Positions 43,650 through 52,418 of a stretch of DNA of 64,000 nucleotides are shown piece by piece. Position numbers and translations under genes: made by a program. Numbering within the stretch: the stretch's first letter is position 1; every line of letters starts with the position of its first letter. The notes under the pieces were generated by a model that saw nothing but the letters and a program-made list of their open reading frames with translations, made no database searches and was not told the origin of the DNA. The stretch is from Anaerolineae bacterium (lineage in GTDB: Bacteria; Chloroflexota; Anaerolineae; Aggregatilineales; Phototrophicaceae): contig JAJDWK010000068.1 in NCBI GenBank assembly GCA_022825675.1, forward strand, positions 1 through 64,000, given 5' to 3'.

Positions 43650-44786
43650 ATGGCGAAGCAAGCCGGGCTGGAAGGCGTCGTCGTCGCCGAAATAACTACG
43701 AGCTTCATTGACGGCAGCGAGGGGGAGCTAATCTATAGCGGCTATGCCATTGAGGAGCTGGCGGAGAATGCCTCATTTGAAGAAGTGCTCTTCTTGCTCT
43801 ACAACAGCCGCTTGCCCCGGCGCAGCGAATATGAAGCATTGCGCAGCGCAATCGCCGCCCAGGCTGGCATCCCGGACGCGGTGACGGCGATGATGCAATC
43901 GCTGCCCAAAGATACGCCGGCGATGGCGGTTTTGCGCACGGCGGTTTCCATGCTATCCGCCTTTGATGCTGATGCCGAAAACTTAAGCGACAAGGAGCGG
44001 GCAAAAGCCAAGTCCCTGCGCCTCACCGGGCAGATGACCACTATCTGCGCCGCCTGGATGCGCATCGTCAAAGGGCTTGAGCCCATCACGCCCCGCCCTG
44101 ACCTCAGCCTGGCGGAAAATTTCCTGTATATGATGACGGGCGCTGACCCGGAGGCGACCGCCTGCGCCGCGCTGAATGTGTACCTGGTGCTGCTGGCGGA
44201 GCATGGCATGAATGCCAGCACCTTCGCCAGCCGCGTCATCACCGCCACCGGCTCCGACATGCACAGCGCGATTGTGGCGGGCATCAGCGCTTTGAAGGGA
44301 CCATCTCACGGCGGCGCCAATTCCGAGGCGATGAAAATGTTCCTTGAAATTGGCACGGTGGGCAATGTCGCGCCCTGGTTCGAGGCGAATATCAAGTCAG
44401 GAAAGCGGCGCATCATGGGCATCGGCCACCGCGTCTACAAGACCAATGACCCGCGCGCCGGTATTTTGCGGCGTCATGCCGAAGCGCTGGCAGCGAGCTC
44501 GGGCACGAGCCAGTGGCTGGATATCGCCGTGGCGCTGGCGGAGACCGCCCGCGCCGATGACTATTTCATCCAACGCAATCTCTACCCCAATGTCGATTAT
44601 TACAGCGCGGTTCTGCTCTACAGCCTGGGGCTGGAGATCGATATGTTCACGCCGCTCTTCGCCATGTCGCGCATTGCCGGCTGGTCGGCGCATGTCATCA
44701 GCCAGATGGGCGGACGCCTGATACGCCCGAAAGCCGATTATGTGGGCGCGCGCGGCTTGAAGTGGCAGCCCATCGACGAAAGGTAA
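43650..44786 (+). CDS. gltA: Citrate synthase
   Basis: A 378-residue citrate synthase of the short (dimeric, Gram-positive/archaeal-like) type. Catalytic histidines are in GPSHGGANSEAM near residue 222 and GIGHRVYKTNDPRA near 262, and the C-terminal half contains NVDYYSAVLLYSLGLEIDMF with AMSRIAGWSAHV. It condenses acetyl-CoA and oxaloacetate; the sequence cannot fully exclude 2-methylcitrate synthase activity, which short forms may share. GGAAGAGGAGAG gives a strong ribosome site. It is monocistronic with its own promoter. Confidence 0.95.
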   Translation: MAKQAGLEGVVVAEITTSFIDGSEGELIYSGYAIEELAENASFEEVLFLLYNSRLPRRSEYEALRSAIAAQAGIPDAVTAMMQSLPKDTPAMAVLRTAVSMLSAFDADAENLSDKERAKAKSLRLTGQMTTICAAWMRIVKGLEPITPRPDLSLAENFLYMMTGADPEATACAALNVYLVLLAEHGMNASTFASRVITATGSDMHSAIVAGISALKGPSHGGANSEAMKMFLEIGTVGNVAPWFEANIKSGKRRIMGIGHRVYKTNDPRAGILRRHAEALAASSGTSQWLDIAVALAETARADDYFIQRNLYPNVDYYSAVLLYSLGLEIDMFTPLFAMSRIAGWSAHVISQMGGRLIRPKADYVGARGLKWQPIDER

Positions 44787-44858
44787 AGCGCAGGCGGAGT
44801 TTGCCCGCCAGCCTCAAGCTGTGCTAGGCTAACGCTAAAGCAAGCGTGACGCCTTGGC

Positions 44859-45542
44859 ATGATTCCCTACAAGATTGTCGGCAAAACCGACTATCGCCCT
44901 TACATCAGCTTCTTTGTAACGGTCGCCAATGTCTTGGCATTTGCCTATCTTGTGTCGTATGCCTTCCTCGCCGGGCTGCCGGTGGAAGAGGTCTACCGCA
45001 ACTTCGCCCTCGACATTTGCGCGGTCGGCAGCCAGACGCTGTCGGAGACACTCCTCGATGGCATGCGCAGCATTTTCCTGCACCTCAGCTTTGTGCAGTT
45101 GACCGCGAACATCATCATCTTTTATGTGTTTGGCGCGCGCATAGAAGAGCATCTGGGGCGCTGGCGCTTCTTCGCCTTTTATGTGCTGGTTGGTTTTGGC
45201 GGGCACTTGGGGCATCTCTTTTTTGATGGCAGCCAATGCGGCGAGCCGCTGTATATGGTCGGTTCCAGCGGCGCCATTTCTGGCATCATCGGCGCTTTTC
45301 TCTTCCTCTTCCCCACCGCGCGCATCAAGTCAAAAATCATCATCCTCAAAGTCTTTAACTACAATGTCGATGTGCCCGCCTGGTTCTATTTGGTGTATTG
45401 GTTTTTCTTGCAATTCTTCTATCAAGTGGGCTCGGTAGCGCCAAAGATAAATGTGCACTGGGGGCATGTGGGCGGCTTCATCACGGGCTTGGCGCTGATA
45501 TTTTTGCTTTCTTTATTCATCGCGCCGCCCAGGCAGCGCTAG
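44859..45542 (+). CDS. Rhomboid family intramembrane serine protease (first of a pair)
   Basis: A 227-residue rhomboid with about six membrane helices. The catalytic Ser is in VGSSGAISGIIGAF and the His in NVHWGHVGGFITG. In the oxyanion segment (FLHLSFVQLTANIIIFYVFG) the conserved Asn is present, while the usual second His is Gln. It cleaves membrane proteins within or near the bilayer; substrates are unknown. A second rhomboid gene follows after 72 bp, suggesting a diverged duplication. Confidence 0.9.
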   Translation: MIPYKIVGKTDYRPYISFFVTVANVLAFAYLVSYAFLAGLPVEEVYRNFALDICAVGSQTLSETLLDGMRSIFLHLSFVQLTANIIIFYVFGARIEEHLGRWRFFAFYVLVGFGGHLGHLFFDGSQCGEPLYMVGSSGAISGIIGAFLFLFPTARIKSKIIILKVFNYNVDVPAWFYLVYWFFLQFFYQVGSVAPKINVHWGHVGGFITGLALIFLLSLFIAPPRQR

Positions 45543-45614
45543 GCGCGAGCGGCAGCCGCTTGCGCGCAACGAATTGCTTGTGCTATCGTACTTAGGAATA
45601 CAGCTTGAGAGGGT

Positions 45615-46334
45615 ATGCCAATGTTTCCCTTGGCGGTAGTCGGGCGCGACAAATCCATCCCAAAAGCGGCGCTGATTCTCATCGCTATCAATTTGCTGGT
45701 ATTCCTGTGGGAGCTGTCGGTGGACGCGCGCGGGGAGGGCCAGCTGCAGCAAGCGCTGCGGACTTATGGCTTGGAAGTCTGCAAAATCGGCGAGCAGTCG
45801 CTGGCGACAACCGGGCTTGATACTTTCCGCAGCCTGTTTTTGCATAGCAGCATCGCGCATGTCTTGGGCAATATGTGGTTTCTTTTTATATTCGGCGGCA
45901 TCGTCGAGCGCTACCTGGGCAGCCTCAAGTTCGCGCTGGCATATCTCGGCTTTGGCGCGGTGGCGACACTGACGCATATCGCGCTGGGCAATCCCGAATG
46001 CAGCCTGGCGGATACTGGCGTTCTTATCGGCGCCAGCGGCGCGGTCGCGGGGGTGATGGGCAGTTTCCTCGTCCTGCGCCCGGGCGCAAAGGTCAAGACG
46101 ATGATTGGGCTTTTCCGCCCCTTCGTCTGGACGATCAAGCTCCCCGCTGTTGTCTTCCTCGGCTACTGGCTCTTGATGGACTTGCTGCAGCATATCGGCT
46201 GGGTCGGCGTCGAAAGCGACATCGCCCATTGGGCGCATCTCGGCGGCTTCCTGGCGGGGCTGGCTTTTATGTTCTTCGCGGGTTTGCTCAAGCCGCTGCC
46301 CAAGCCCGACCCGCTGGAGCATTTGGCGGAATAG
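45615..46334 (+). CDS. Rhomboid family intramembrane serine protease (second of a pair)
   Basis: A 239-residue rhomboid with all family marks: HSSIAHVLGNMWFLFIFGG, the catalytic Ser in IGASGAVAGVMGSF, and the His in AHWAHLGGFLAG. Compared with its neighbour it has the canonical second His and a longer N-terminus and C-terminal tail. GAGAGGG lies just before the ATG. Both rhomboids may belong to one transcript. Confidence 0.92.
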   Translation: MPMFPLAVVGRDKSIPKAALILIAINLLVFLWELSVDARGEGQLQQALRTYGLEVCKIGEQSLATTGLDTFRSLFLHSSIAHVLGNMWFLFIFGGIVERYLGSLKFALAYLGFGAVATLTHIALGNPECSLADTGVLIGASGAVAGVMGSFLVLRPGAKVKTMIGLFRPFVWTIKLPAVVFLGYWLLMDLLQHIGWVGVESDIAHWAHLGGFLAGLAFMFFAGLLKPLPKPDPLEHLAE

Positions 46335-46399
46335 GCATCGAAAGCAACATGTAAACCTGCGCTTTGGGCGTCCCGCCGGATGTCCTTGGCGGCTATCAG

Positions 46400-47125
46400 C
46401 TATAGAAATGGCACATACAGGAGTATGAGATTGGCGACAATCTGCGTGATCCAGGCTGCCGCCAAGCCATTGCGCCGCCGCACATAGACATAGAGCAGGT
46501 TCGTCAGCAGCAGCAGCAAGCCGATGACCGCGGTCACGGCGGGGAATTGCGCAACCGAGTCCCACATGACCGGGAAGAAGAGCAGGATATTCCACAGTGT
46601 CGCCAGCAAACCCACCAGCCAAAAGGCGAGCTGTTCTTGCAGCAAGCCGCGGAAGAATAGCGTTTCGGACATCGGCATCACAAAGACGAGGAAAGCCAAG
46701 AGTCCGCCCGCGGACATGCCCGGGAAAAGCTGCGCGGCGGCAGGACCTAAAATTTGCTCGCCAAAAAAAACGAGGAAAGGGATGCAGAGCATCAGTCCAT
46801 AGAGGATGCCCCAGCCCAGATTCTCGGGCCTTTCCTGCTCAATGCGCTCCATGCTGCCCAACAGCCAGGAGAGTACGCTAACGCCAGCCAGCGCGCCCCA
46901 AGCCAGGGTATAACGCAGCTCGACGCTGGCTGGCAGCATCGGGACAAAGCCGATGCTCACCGCAGCCGCGATGATGAAGCCGAACAGCAGGTCGCTGGTG
47001 CCGCGGTAATGGCGGCGGGAGGCGATCTGCTCGTCAGTGGGCGCGTTGTTTTCCGCCGTGGCGGGCTGGTCAGCCCTTGAGTCCTCCGCTTCCCTTAAGG
47101 GGTCGAAGGGGGCGTCTGGCATCAT
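46400..47125 (-). CDS. CPBP-type membrane protein with degenerate active site
   Basis: A 241-residue polytopic protein related to the CPBP (Abi/Rce1) intramembrane metalloproteases. The family signature EExxFRG appears as MSETLFFRGLLQE, with the first Glu replaced by Ser. The FxxxH motif has no His (ILLFFPVMW), and the HxxxN motif reads QIVAN. Three catalytic positions are therefore changed, so it is probably not a protease. A hydrophilic N-terminal 45 residues precede the first helix. The ATG at 47125 overlaps the threonine aldolase stop by 4 bp, so it is co-translated with that gene. Confidence 0.75.
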   Translation of the reverse strand: MMPDAPFDPLREAEDSRADQPATAENNAPTDEQIASRRHYRGTSDLLFGFIIAAAVSIGFVPMLPASVELRYTLAWGALAGVSVLSWLLGSMERIEQERPENLGWGILYGLMLCIPFLVFFGEQILGPAAAQLFPGMSAGGLLAFLVFVMPMSETLFFRGLLQEQLAFWLVGLLATLWNILLFFPVMWDSVAQFPAVTAVIGLLLLLTNLLYVYVRRRNGLAAAWITQIVANLILLYVPFL

Positions 47126-48162
47126 GAGAGAACCGCGCGCACCGCCGCCAGGACTTTTTCAATTGCTGGGCGGTCGATCCAATAGTGGGTGCGCAGGCGA
47201 AGCTGCCGGGAATCGCTACTGTACGGGGACATAAGGATAGTATAGTCATCGCGCAATGCGTCGACAAATTCCGGCAGGGACAGTTTCAGCCCCGCCGCCA
47301 GCGAGAAGAAAACGAAGTTGGTATTTTGGCGGTCGATTATGATGCCGGGGATTTCGCTCAAGCCCTCTGCCAGCAGCTGCGCATTTTCGTGGTCTTCGCC
47401 CAGGCGGTCTTTCATTGTGCGCAGGGCGATCAAGCCCGCCGCCGCCAGGATGCCCGCCTGCCGCATGCTGCCGCCCAATACTTTACGCGCCCGCCGCGCC
47501 CGGCGGATGAAGTCCTGCCCGCCGACCAATACCGAGCCCGCCGGCGCGCATAGCCCCTTGGACAAGCAGAATGTAAGCGAATCCGCCCCGGCAGCCAGCG
47601 CTTTGGCATCAACACCGAGGGCGGCGGCGGCGTTAAAGATGCGAGCGCCATCGATATGCAATTTCAGCTGGTTGCGGCGGGCAAAAGCAGCGACCTCCGC
47701 AATTTTTTCTGGCTGGAGCGCGACGCCGCCCGCCATATTGTGCGTATTTTCCAGGGCGACCAGGCGTGTAATTGGCATGTGCTCATCGTCGGGATTCAGC
47801 GCATTTTCCAGGTCACTGAGGCGGAAGCTGGCATCGGCTTGCACGGGAATGGGCTGCGGCAGAATGCCGCCCAACTGCGCCATCCCGCCCTGTTCATAGC
47901 GGAAGATATGCGAGGTATCGCCGACAATGATGGCATCCCCCCGTTGGCAGTGCGCCAGCAACGCGCAGAGATTGCCTTGGGTGCCGCTGGTGACGAAGAC
48001 CGCCGCTTCCATGCCAAAGAGCGCGGCGGCTTCCGCCTCCAACTGGTTCACAGTCGGGTCATCGTGATAGACATCGTCGCCGACAGCGGCGCGCGCCATC
48101 GCTTCGCGCATTTCTGGCGTGGGGTGGGAAACGGTATCGCTGCGCAAATCAATATAGTGCAT
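47122..48162 (-). CDS. ltaE: Low-specificity threonine aldolase
   Basis: A 346-residue fold-type I PLP enzyme cleaving L-threonine or allo-threonine to glycine and acetaldehyde. It starts MHYIDLRSDTVSHPTPEMRE and has GDDVYHDDPTVNQLE, HIDGARIFNAA and the PLP lysine in FCLSKGLCAPAGSVLVG near residue 199. All are standard for the family. It is followed without a gap by the degenerate CPBP gene, with no clear functional link. Confidence 0.95.
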   Translation of the reverse strand: MHYIDLRSDTVSHPTPEMREAMARAAVGDDVYHDDPTVNQLEAEAAALFGMEAAVFVTSGTQGNLCALLAHCQRGDAIIVGDTSHIFRYEQGGMAQLGGILPQPIPVQADASFRLSDLENALNPDDEHMPITRLVALENTHNMAGGVALQPEKIAEVAAFARRNQLKLHIDGARIFNAAAALGVDAKALAAGADSLTFCLSKGLCAPAGSVLVGGQDFIRRARRARKVLGGSMRQAGILAAAGLIALRTMKDRLGEDHENAQLLAEGLSEIPGIIIDRQNTNFVFFSLAAGLKLSLPEFVDALRDDYTILMSPYSSDSRQLRLRTHYWIDRPAIEKVLAAVRAVLS

Positions 48163-48298
48163 GGGCTTCGCTTTTACATTGACGGCTGAGTATCGCCAAA
48201 ATAGTAGAGCTAAACGGGCGGGATTTCAATGGGAAACAGGGGAAGGCGTGAGCAAGCGGGCGCAAAGGTCCAGCCCCCAAGAAGCAAAACTTGCCCCT

Positions 48299-50017
48299 TC
48301 AGTCCGCGCTGACATAGCCGAGTTCGACCAGCCTATCAACGACCAGGCGCGCATTGGCTTCTGCCGTGGTGCCTTCCGCCGTCAGCGTGAACTCGGGATC
48401 TGGCGGCGCTTCGTAGGGGTCATCAATGCCGGTGAAATCTTTGATTTCCCCGCGGCGCGCCTTGGCGTATAAGCCTTTGACATCCAGCGCTTCGACAAAT
48501 TCGAGCGGGGTCGCCATATAAATCTCCATAAAGCCCGCGCCAACCGAATTGCGCACATCTTGACGAGTCGCGAGATAGGGGCTGATAGCGGCGCAGACGA
48601 CGATGCCGCCATGCCGCGTGATTTCCCGGGCAACAAAGCCAATGCGGCGGATGTTGGTATCGCGATCCGCCTTGCTGAAGCCCAGCCCTTTCGAGAGGTT
48701 GGTGCGCACAATATCGCCATCAAGCAGCGTAACATTGCGCCCTTTTTCCATCAGCAAATTGACAATGTGATTGGCGGTCGTGGATTTGCCAGCTCCGCTC
48801 AAACCCGTGAACCACAGGCAGACCCCGCGGCGGCGGCGCGGCGGGTAGCTGTCCGCCAATATCTGCGCGACTTCGGGGCGGGAGAACCAGGGCGGCAAGG
48901 TCTTGCCCGCCTCCAGATAGTCTTCCCGCACCTGCGTGCCCGATATTTTTCGAGTGCTGGCGCCCGCCGGGATTTTGGAGGCTTCTTCGTAGCGATCTTC
49001 CGCTTCCAGATAGACCAGTTCGGCAAAAGGAAGCGGCTTCACCCCCAGCTCATCAGCATGCCGCAAGACCAAATCCTGGGCATCGTAGGGACCATAGAAG
49101 GGCTTGCCAGCAGAATCCGCGCCAGGGCCGGCATGGTCACGCCCGACAATCAGGTGATTGGCACCATAATTGCGGCGGATAATCGCGTGCCAAGCGGCTT
49201 CCCGCGGTCCCGCCATGCGCATCGCCAGGGGCAAAAGCGACAGCAGGCTGCGGTCATCTTCGTAATAGGTGTCAATCAAAGTTTTGTAGACGCGCACCCG
49301 CGTATAATGGTCGACATCGCCGGGCTGCGTCATGCCCACGACCGGGTGCAGCAGCAAGACGCCATCAACACTGGCGGCGGCGCGCTTGGTCAAGGCTTCG
49401 TGCACGCGATGCAGCGGATTGCGCGTTTGGAAGGCGACAACATTTTTGCGCCCATAGCTCGCCAGGAGTTGGCGGGTTTGCCTGGGGCTGCGCCGCAGCT
49501 CGGCAAAATCCAGATGCGTCGGCAGCCGCAGCACCTGCAGCCGCCCAGCGATATTAAAGCGCCCCCATTTTTCCATCTCCGCGATAATCGGATGCTTAAA
49601 ATCAAACTTGCCAAAGACTTTGGCGGCGGTCTCTTCAAGCTGCCAGGGGTAGATGTCTTCGATAGTTTGCATGGCGAGGATGTTGTTGCGGCTGTCACGC
49701 AGGGCGATGTCCATCCCCGGTTTGAGACCAGCGTCCGAGGCGACCGGCAGGGTGATGGGGATGGGGAAAAGCCTGCCATCGGCGAGGCGCATTGTATCGA
49801 GAACGCTCTGATAATCCGCCCGGTTCATGAAGCCGCGCAGGGGGGAAAATGCGCCGACCGCCAGCAATTCCAGGTCGCAGGCAACCCGCTGGCTGATTTG
49901 GATATGCGGCAAAGTATTGGCGTAGGCGGTCATTTCCAGCAATGTGTTTCGCGGCGTCAGCAAATTCACCAACTCGCCGCCGTAAGGCGCAACCAAACTC
50001 GCATGCGTAATTGTCAT
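48299..50017 (-). CDS. sat-cysC: Bifunctional sulfate adenylyltransferase / adenylylsulfate kinase
   Basis: A 572-residue fusion for the first two steps of sulfate activation. Residues 1-390 are ATP sulfurylase with QTRNPLHRVHEAL, the GRDHAGPG loop and SGTQVREDYL. Residues about 395-572 are APS kinase with the P-loop GLSGAGKSTTA, LDGDIVRTNLSKGLGFSKAD and a C-terminal YEAPPDPEFTL. The frame opens earlier at 50077, but GGAGATCT 8 nt upstream of the ATG at 50017 fixes the start. It lies 64 bp after tatC on the same strand. It provides PAPS or APS for assimilation and complements the sulfur-carrier operon 6 kb away. Confidence 0.96.
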   Translation of the reverse strand: MTITHASLVAPYGGELVNLLTPRNTLLEMTAYANTLPHIQISQRVACDLELLAVGAFSPLRGFMNRADYQSVLDTMRLADGRLFPIPITLPVASDAGLKPGMDIALRDSRNNILAMQTIEDIYPWQLEETAAKVFGKFDFKHPIIAEMEKWGRFNIAGRLQVLRLPTHLDFAELRRSPRQTRQLLASYGRKNVVAFQTRNPLHRVHEALTKRAAASVDGVLLLHPVVGMTQPGDVDHYTRVRVYKTLIDTYYEDDRSLLSLLPLAMRMAGPREAAWHAIIRRNYGANHLIVGRDHAGPGADSAGKPFYGPYDAQDLVLRHADELGVKPLPFAELVYLEAEDRYEEASKIPAGASTRKISGTQVREDYLEAGKTLPPWFSRPEVAQILADSYPPRRRRGVCLWFTGLSGAGKSTTANHIVNLLMEKGRNVTLLDGDIVRTNLSKGLGFSKADRDTNIRRIGFVAREITRHGGIVVCAAISPYLATRQDVRNSVGAGFMEIYMATPLEFVEALDVKGLYAKARRGEIKDFTGIDDPYEAPPDPEFTLTAEGTTAEANARLVVDRLVELGYVSAD

Positions 50018-50081
50018 ACAGATCTCCAGAGTAAGGGCAAAAAAATGGTTACAGGGGCAAGCCCCATGCTTTAGCAAAAAC

Positions 50082-50861
50082 TCACTTGCCGCGGTCGACG
50101 CCCGAGAGTTTGCGACCGAAGTAGACCAGAATAATGCTGAGGCTGTACAGCGTCAACAGGGGCGCCATGACCAGGAACATGTTGACGGGGTCAATCGTCG
50201 GCGTGATGAGGGCGGCGGCGATCGAAGCGCCGACTATCGCGACCCGCCATTGGCGCAGCAATGTGCCCGCGCTGACCAGCCCCAAAAGCGAAATGAGGAA
50301 GAATATCAGCGGCGTCTGGAAAGCCACGCCCATCCAAAACAGCAGGGAAGTAACGAAGCTGATATAACCATCAGCAGTCCATTCCGGCTCGAATATCTGC
50401 GCTTGAAATTGGTTGAGAAATCCCAGCGCCGGCGGCATCAAAATGCGCCAGGCGAAGAGGACGCCGATGATGAACAGCAGGGTGGTGGCGGGGATGGACA
50501 GCAATACATAGCGCTTCTCTTTGCGCGTCAAGCCGGGGAGGATAAACATCAGGAGCTGATAGGTAACCATCGGTATTGAAATAATGCCGCCGAGCATCAA
50601 GACGACTTTGAAATAGATGAGGATATTGCCGGTCGGGTCGAGGATGACCAATTCGCAGTTGTCGACTTCGGGAATGCGGCAGAAGGGCTCTTGCAGCAGC
50701 AGCAGCGCGCGGTCGGCAAAAAACAAGCCTACAACCGTGCCGGCGACAAGGGCGAGCACTGCGCGGGTCAGGCGCTGTCGCAATTCGTCGAGATGCTCAA
50801 AGAACCCCATGCGGAGTTCGTGCCCGTCTTCGACTTCCTCCGCGGCGATGATGTCCGACAT
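50082..50861 (-). CDS. tatC: Sec-independent protein translocase TatC
   Basis: A 259-residue six-helix core of the twin-arginine translocase. The N-terminal HLDELRQRLTRAVLALVAGT and the loop DPTGNILIYFKVVLMLGGII (first Glu/Pro-rich periplasmic region ahead) are conserved, as is LPGLTRKEKRYVL. The N-terminus carries an acidic extension of about 15 residues. It starts 2 bp after tatA/B. Confidence 0.96.
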   Translation of the reverse strand: MSDIIAAEEVEDGHELRMGFFEHLDELRQRLTRAVLALVAGTVVGLFFADRALLLLQEPFCRIPEVDNCELVILDPTGNILIYFKVVLMLGGIISIPMVTYQLLMFILPGLTRKEKRYVLLSIPATTLLFIIGVLFAWRILMPPALGFLNQFQAQIFEPEWTADGYISFVTSLLFWMGVAFQTPLIFFLISLLGLVSAGTLLRQWRVAIVGASIAAALITPTIDPVNMFLVMAPLLTLYSLSIILVYFGRKLSGVDRGK

Positions 50862-50863
50862 CG

Positions 50864-51424
50864 CTAAGCCATTTCACTTTCCGCCCGTGACCATGCGCCG
50901 AGATGCGGGGTTTTGCCATTGTCCGCCACCGGTGTCCCGCGGCTCCAAGTACCCAGGTTGACGGCGGCAGTCGCGGGTTTGCTGGCGGTTTTTGGGCGCG
51001 GCGTCTTGGCTGTGCTGGCGACAAGCGCCGGTGTAGGCGCCGCCAGTTTTTTCTTTGCCGCCGCCGGGCGTGTCTTGGGCTTTTTGTTGTTGAGCTCGTC
51101 GCTGACTTTTTGTACGCTGTTTAAATCTTTCTTGACTTCATCAACAGAATCTTGCAGCGGTTTTGTCATCGGCTTGACGGCAGCGCTGAGCGAGCGGTTG
51201 ATATTTTGGCGGGTCGGCGGCTCTTTCGGCAATTGGATGCCGACGCCAGCATCGTCAAACTCCTTCTGCACCAGGTCGACTGTTTCCGACCAAATCCGGC
51301 GGAACTTGGACACATGCTGACCCAAGATATAAGACCAGTGAATCATGCGTTTGGGACCGGCAAATACCAACATAATCAACAGAATAGCGAGCAACTCCGC
51401 CGCGCCGACGCCAAATACATTCAT
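50864..51424 (-). CDS. tatB: Twin-arginine translocase subunit TatA/TatB
   Basis: A 186-residue Tat subunit: a short membrane helix (VGAAELLAILLIMLVFAGPK), the hinge GPKRM, an amphipathic helix (HVSKFRRIWSETVDLVQKEF) and a long disordered tail. The length and the tail fit TatB better than TatA. The C-terminus has two similar words, LGTWSRG and LGAWSRA, 25 residues apart. Its start overlaps nusB by 4 bp. Confidence 0.9.
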   Translation of the reverse strand: MNVFGVGAAELLAILLIMLVFAGPKRMIHWSYILGQHVSKFRRIWSETVDLVQKEFDDAGVGIQLPKEPPTRQNINRSLSAAVKPMTKPLQDSVDEVKKDLNSVQKVSDELNNKKPKTRPAAAKKKLAAPTPALVASTAKTPRPKTASKPATAAVNLGTWSRGTPVADNGKTPHLGAWSRAESEMA

Positions 51425-51990
51425 ACTGGAGTCGCCTCATCAACCTTCAGCGGCGGCGCGCTTGTCGCATCGGCGGTGATTGCGCCCAGCACGCCATGCA
51501 CAAAGCTGTGTGAATTTTCCGCCCCGAAAAGCTGCGCCAGGTGCACCGCTTCGTTGACGATTACAGGCACGGGCGTGTTGCGCTTTTGCAGCTGCAGCTC
51601 ATAAAGCGCGATGCGCAGGATATTGCGGTCGATAGCGGCGACCTGCTCGATAGGCCATTCCGGCGCGTAAGTTTGCAAGATAGCGTCCAGCTCGTGGCGG
51701 GCAGCCCACACGCCCATGACAATGCGGCGAACGATCTGCCTGACCGCGTACGACTCTGGGCGAGCGGCGAAATGCGCTTGCAGCACCGCCGCCGGCTGAT
51801 GCTCGGCGAGGTCCAACTCATACAGAATTTGCAAGCAGGCGCGCCGGGCAATCGAGCGGTCGACCGAATTCCGCGCGAGGTCAATCACCTCGCTGGAAAT
51901 TGTATCCACGCTGGGGTCAAAGCTGTCGAGTACAAAAGGAAAGCTTTCCATCAGGATAGGCAGCCCCGTGTTCTCCGCTGGTTTGAACAT
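51421..51990 (-). CDS. nusB: Transcription antitermination factor NusB
   Basis: A 189-residue protein whose residues 40-175 are the all-helical NusB domain: SIARRACLQILYELDLAEHQ, APEWPIEQVAAIDRNILRIA, and NEAVHLAQLFGAENSHSFVH with GVLGAI at the end. NusB with NusE binds boxA RNA and supports rRNA antitermination. It carries an N-terminal extension of about 40 residues that is not conserved; starts at 51990 or 51951 are both possible. It is first of nusB-tatB-tatC-sat/cysC. A full repeat element lies 60 bp upstream. Confidence 0.92.
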   Translation of the reverse strand: MFKPAENTGLPILMESFPFVLDSFDPSVDTISSEVIDLARNSVDRSIARRACLQILYELDLAEHQPAAVLQAHFAARPESYAVRQIVRRIVMGVWAARHELDAILQTYAPEWPIEQVAAIDRNILRIALYELQLQKRNTPVPVIVNEAVHLAQLFGAENSHSFVHGVLGAITADATSAPPLKVDEATPV

Positions 51991-52049
51991 ACGGCGCAAG
52001 TGTAGCCCAGCCGCGGGCATTTTTCCAGTTGGAAAAGTCGCGGCGGCCA

Positions 52050-52311
52050 GGGCAGTTGCATCAAATTATTCTTCACCACAAAGACACAAAGGACACAAAG
52101 TTTTTCTTGAAATGACACTTTGCTTCTTCATTTATCAGGGCAGTTTGTACATAGCCCTTACCACCGAGAATACATAGGAAAATTGAGCACACCCAGAATG
52201 AATTTATAGAGGCTTCTCATGCTTTTCTCGGTGTATCTCGGTGTCCTCGGTGGTTAAATTTGCGTAGGATCCCGCTCGTTGTGGCGAATGTCTTTATTAG
52301 TGTAATTGCCC
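52050..52311. repeat. Full 262-bp element with terminal inverted repeats (copy 2)
   Basis: It starts GGGCAGTTGCATCAAAT and ends TAGTGTAATTGCCC, giving imperfect terminal inverted repeats of about 16 bp. The interior is very similar to the copies at 7856 and 58187, including the CACAAAGGACACAAAG block on the left and the CTCGGTGTATCTCGGTGTCC arm on the right. It occupies most of the 398-bp divergent gap between nusB and the ABC transporter gene; I see no other feature in that gap except the ribosome site AAGGGAA before 52419. Confidence 0.88.
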
Positions 52312-52418
52312 TGTCGCGGCGGCGGCGCAATCTGCGCAGGAAATGCAACTATGTTCTAAAGCAATTTGAGAGTATGATGTTTTGCCGCGAGCAAGTATAA
52401 AGCAGGCAAGGGAATTTA

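Noticed and set aside
44786..44825. GGCGG/CCGCC hairpin after gltA as a terminator
   Set aside because: The stem is only 5-6 bp and no T-run follows on the plus strand.
45513..46622. 369-codon minus-strand frame across the second rhomboid
   Set aside because: It overlaps an intact rhomboid gene and has shadow-type composition.
48560..50074. 504-codon plus-strand frame antisense to sat-cysC
   Set aside because: The minus strand encodes intact ATP sulfurylase and APS kinase motifs throughout, so this frame is a by-product.
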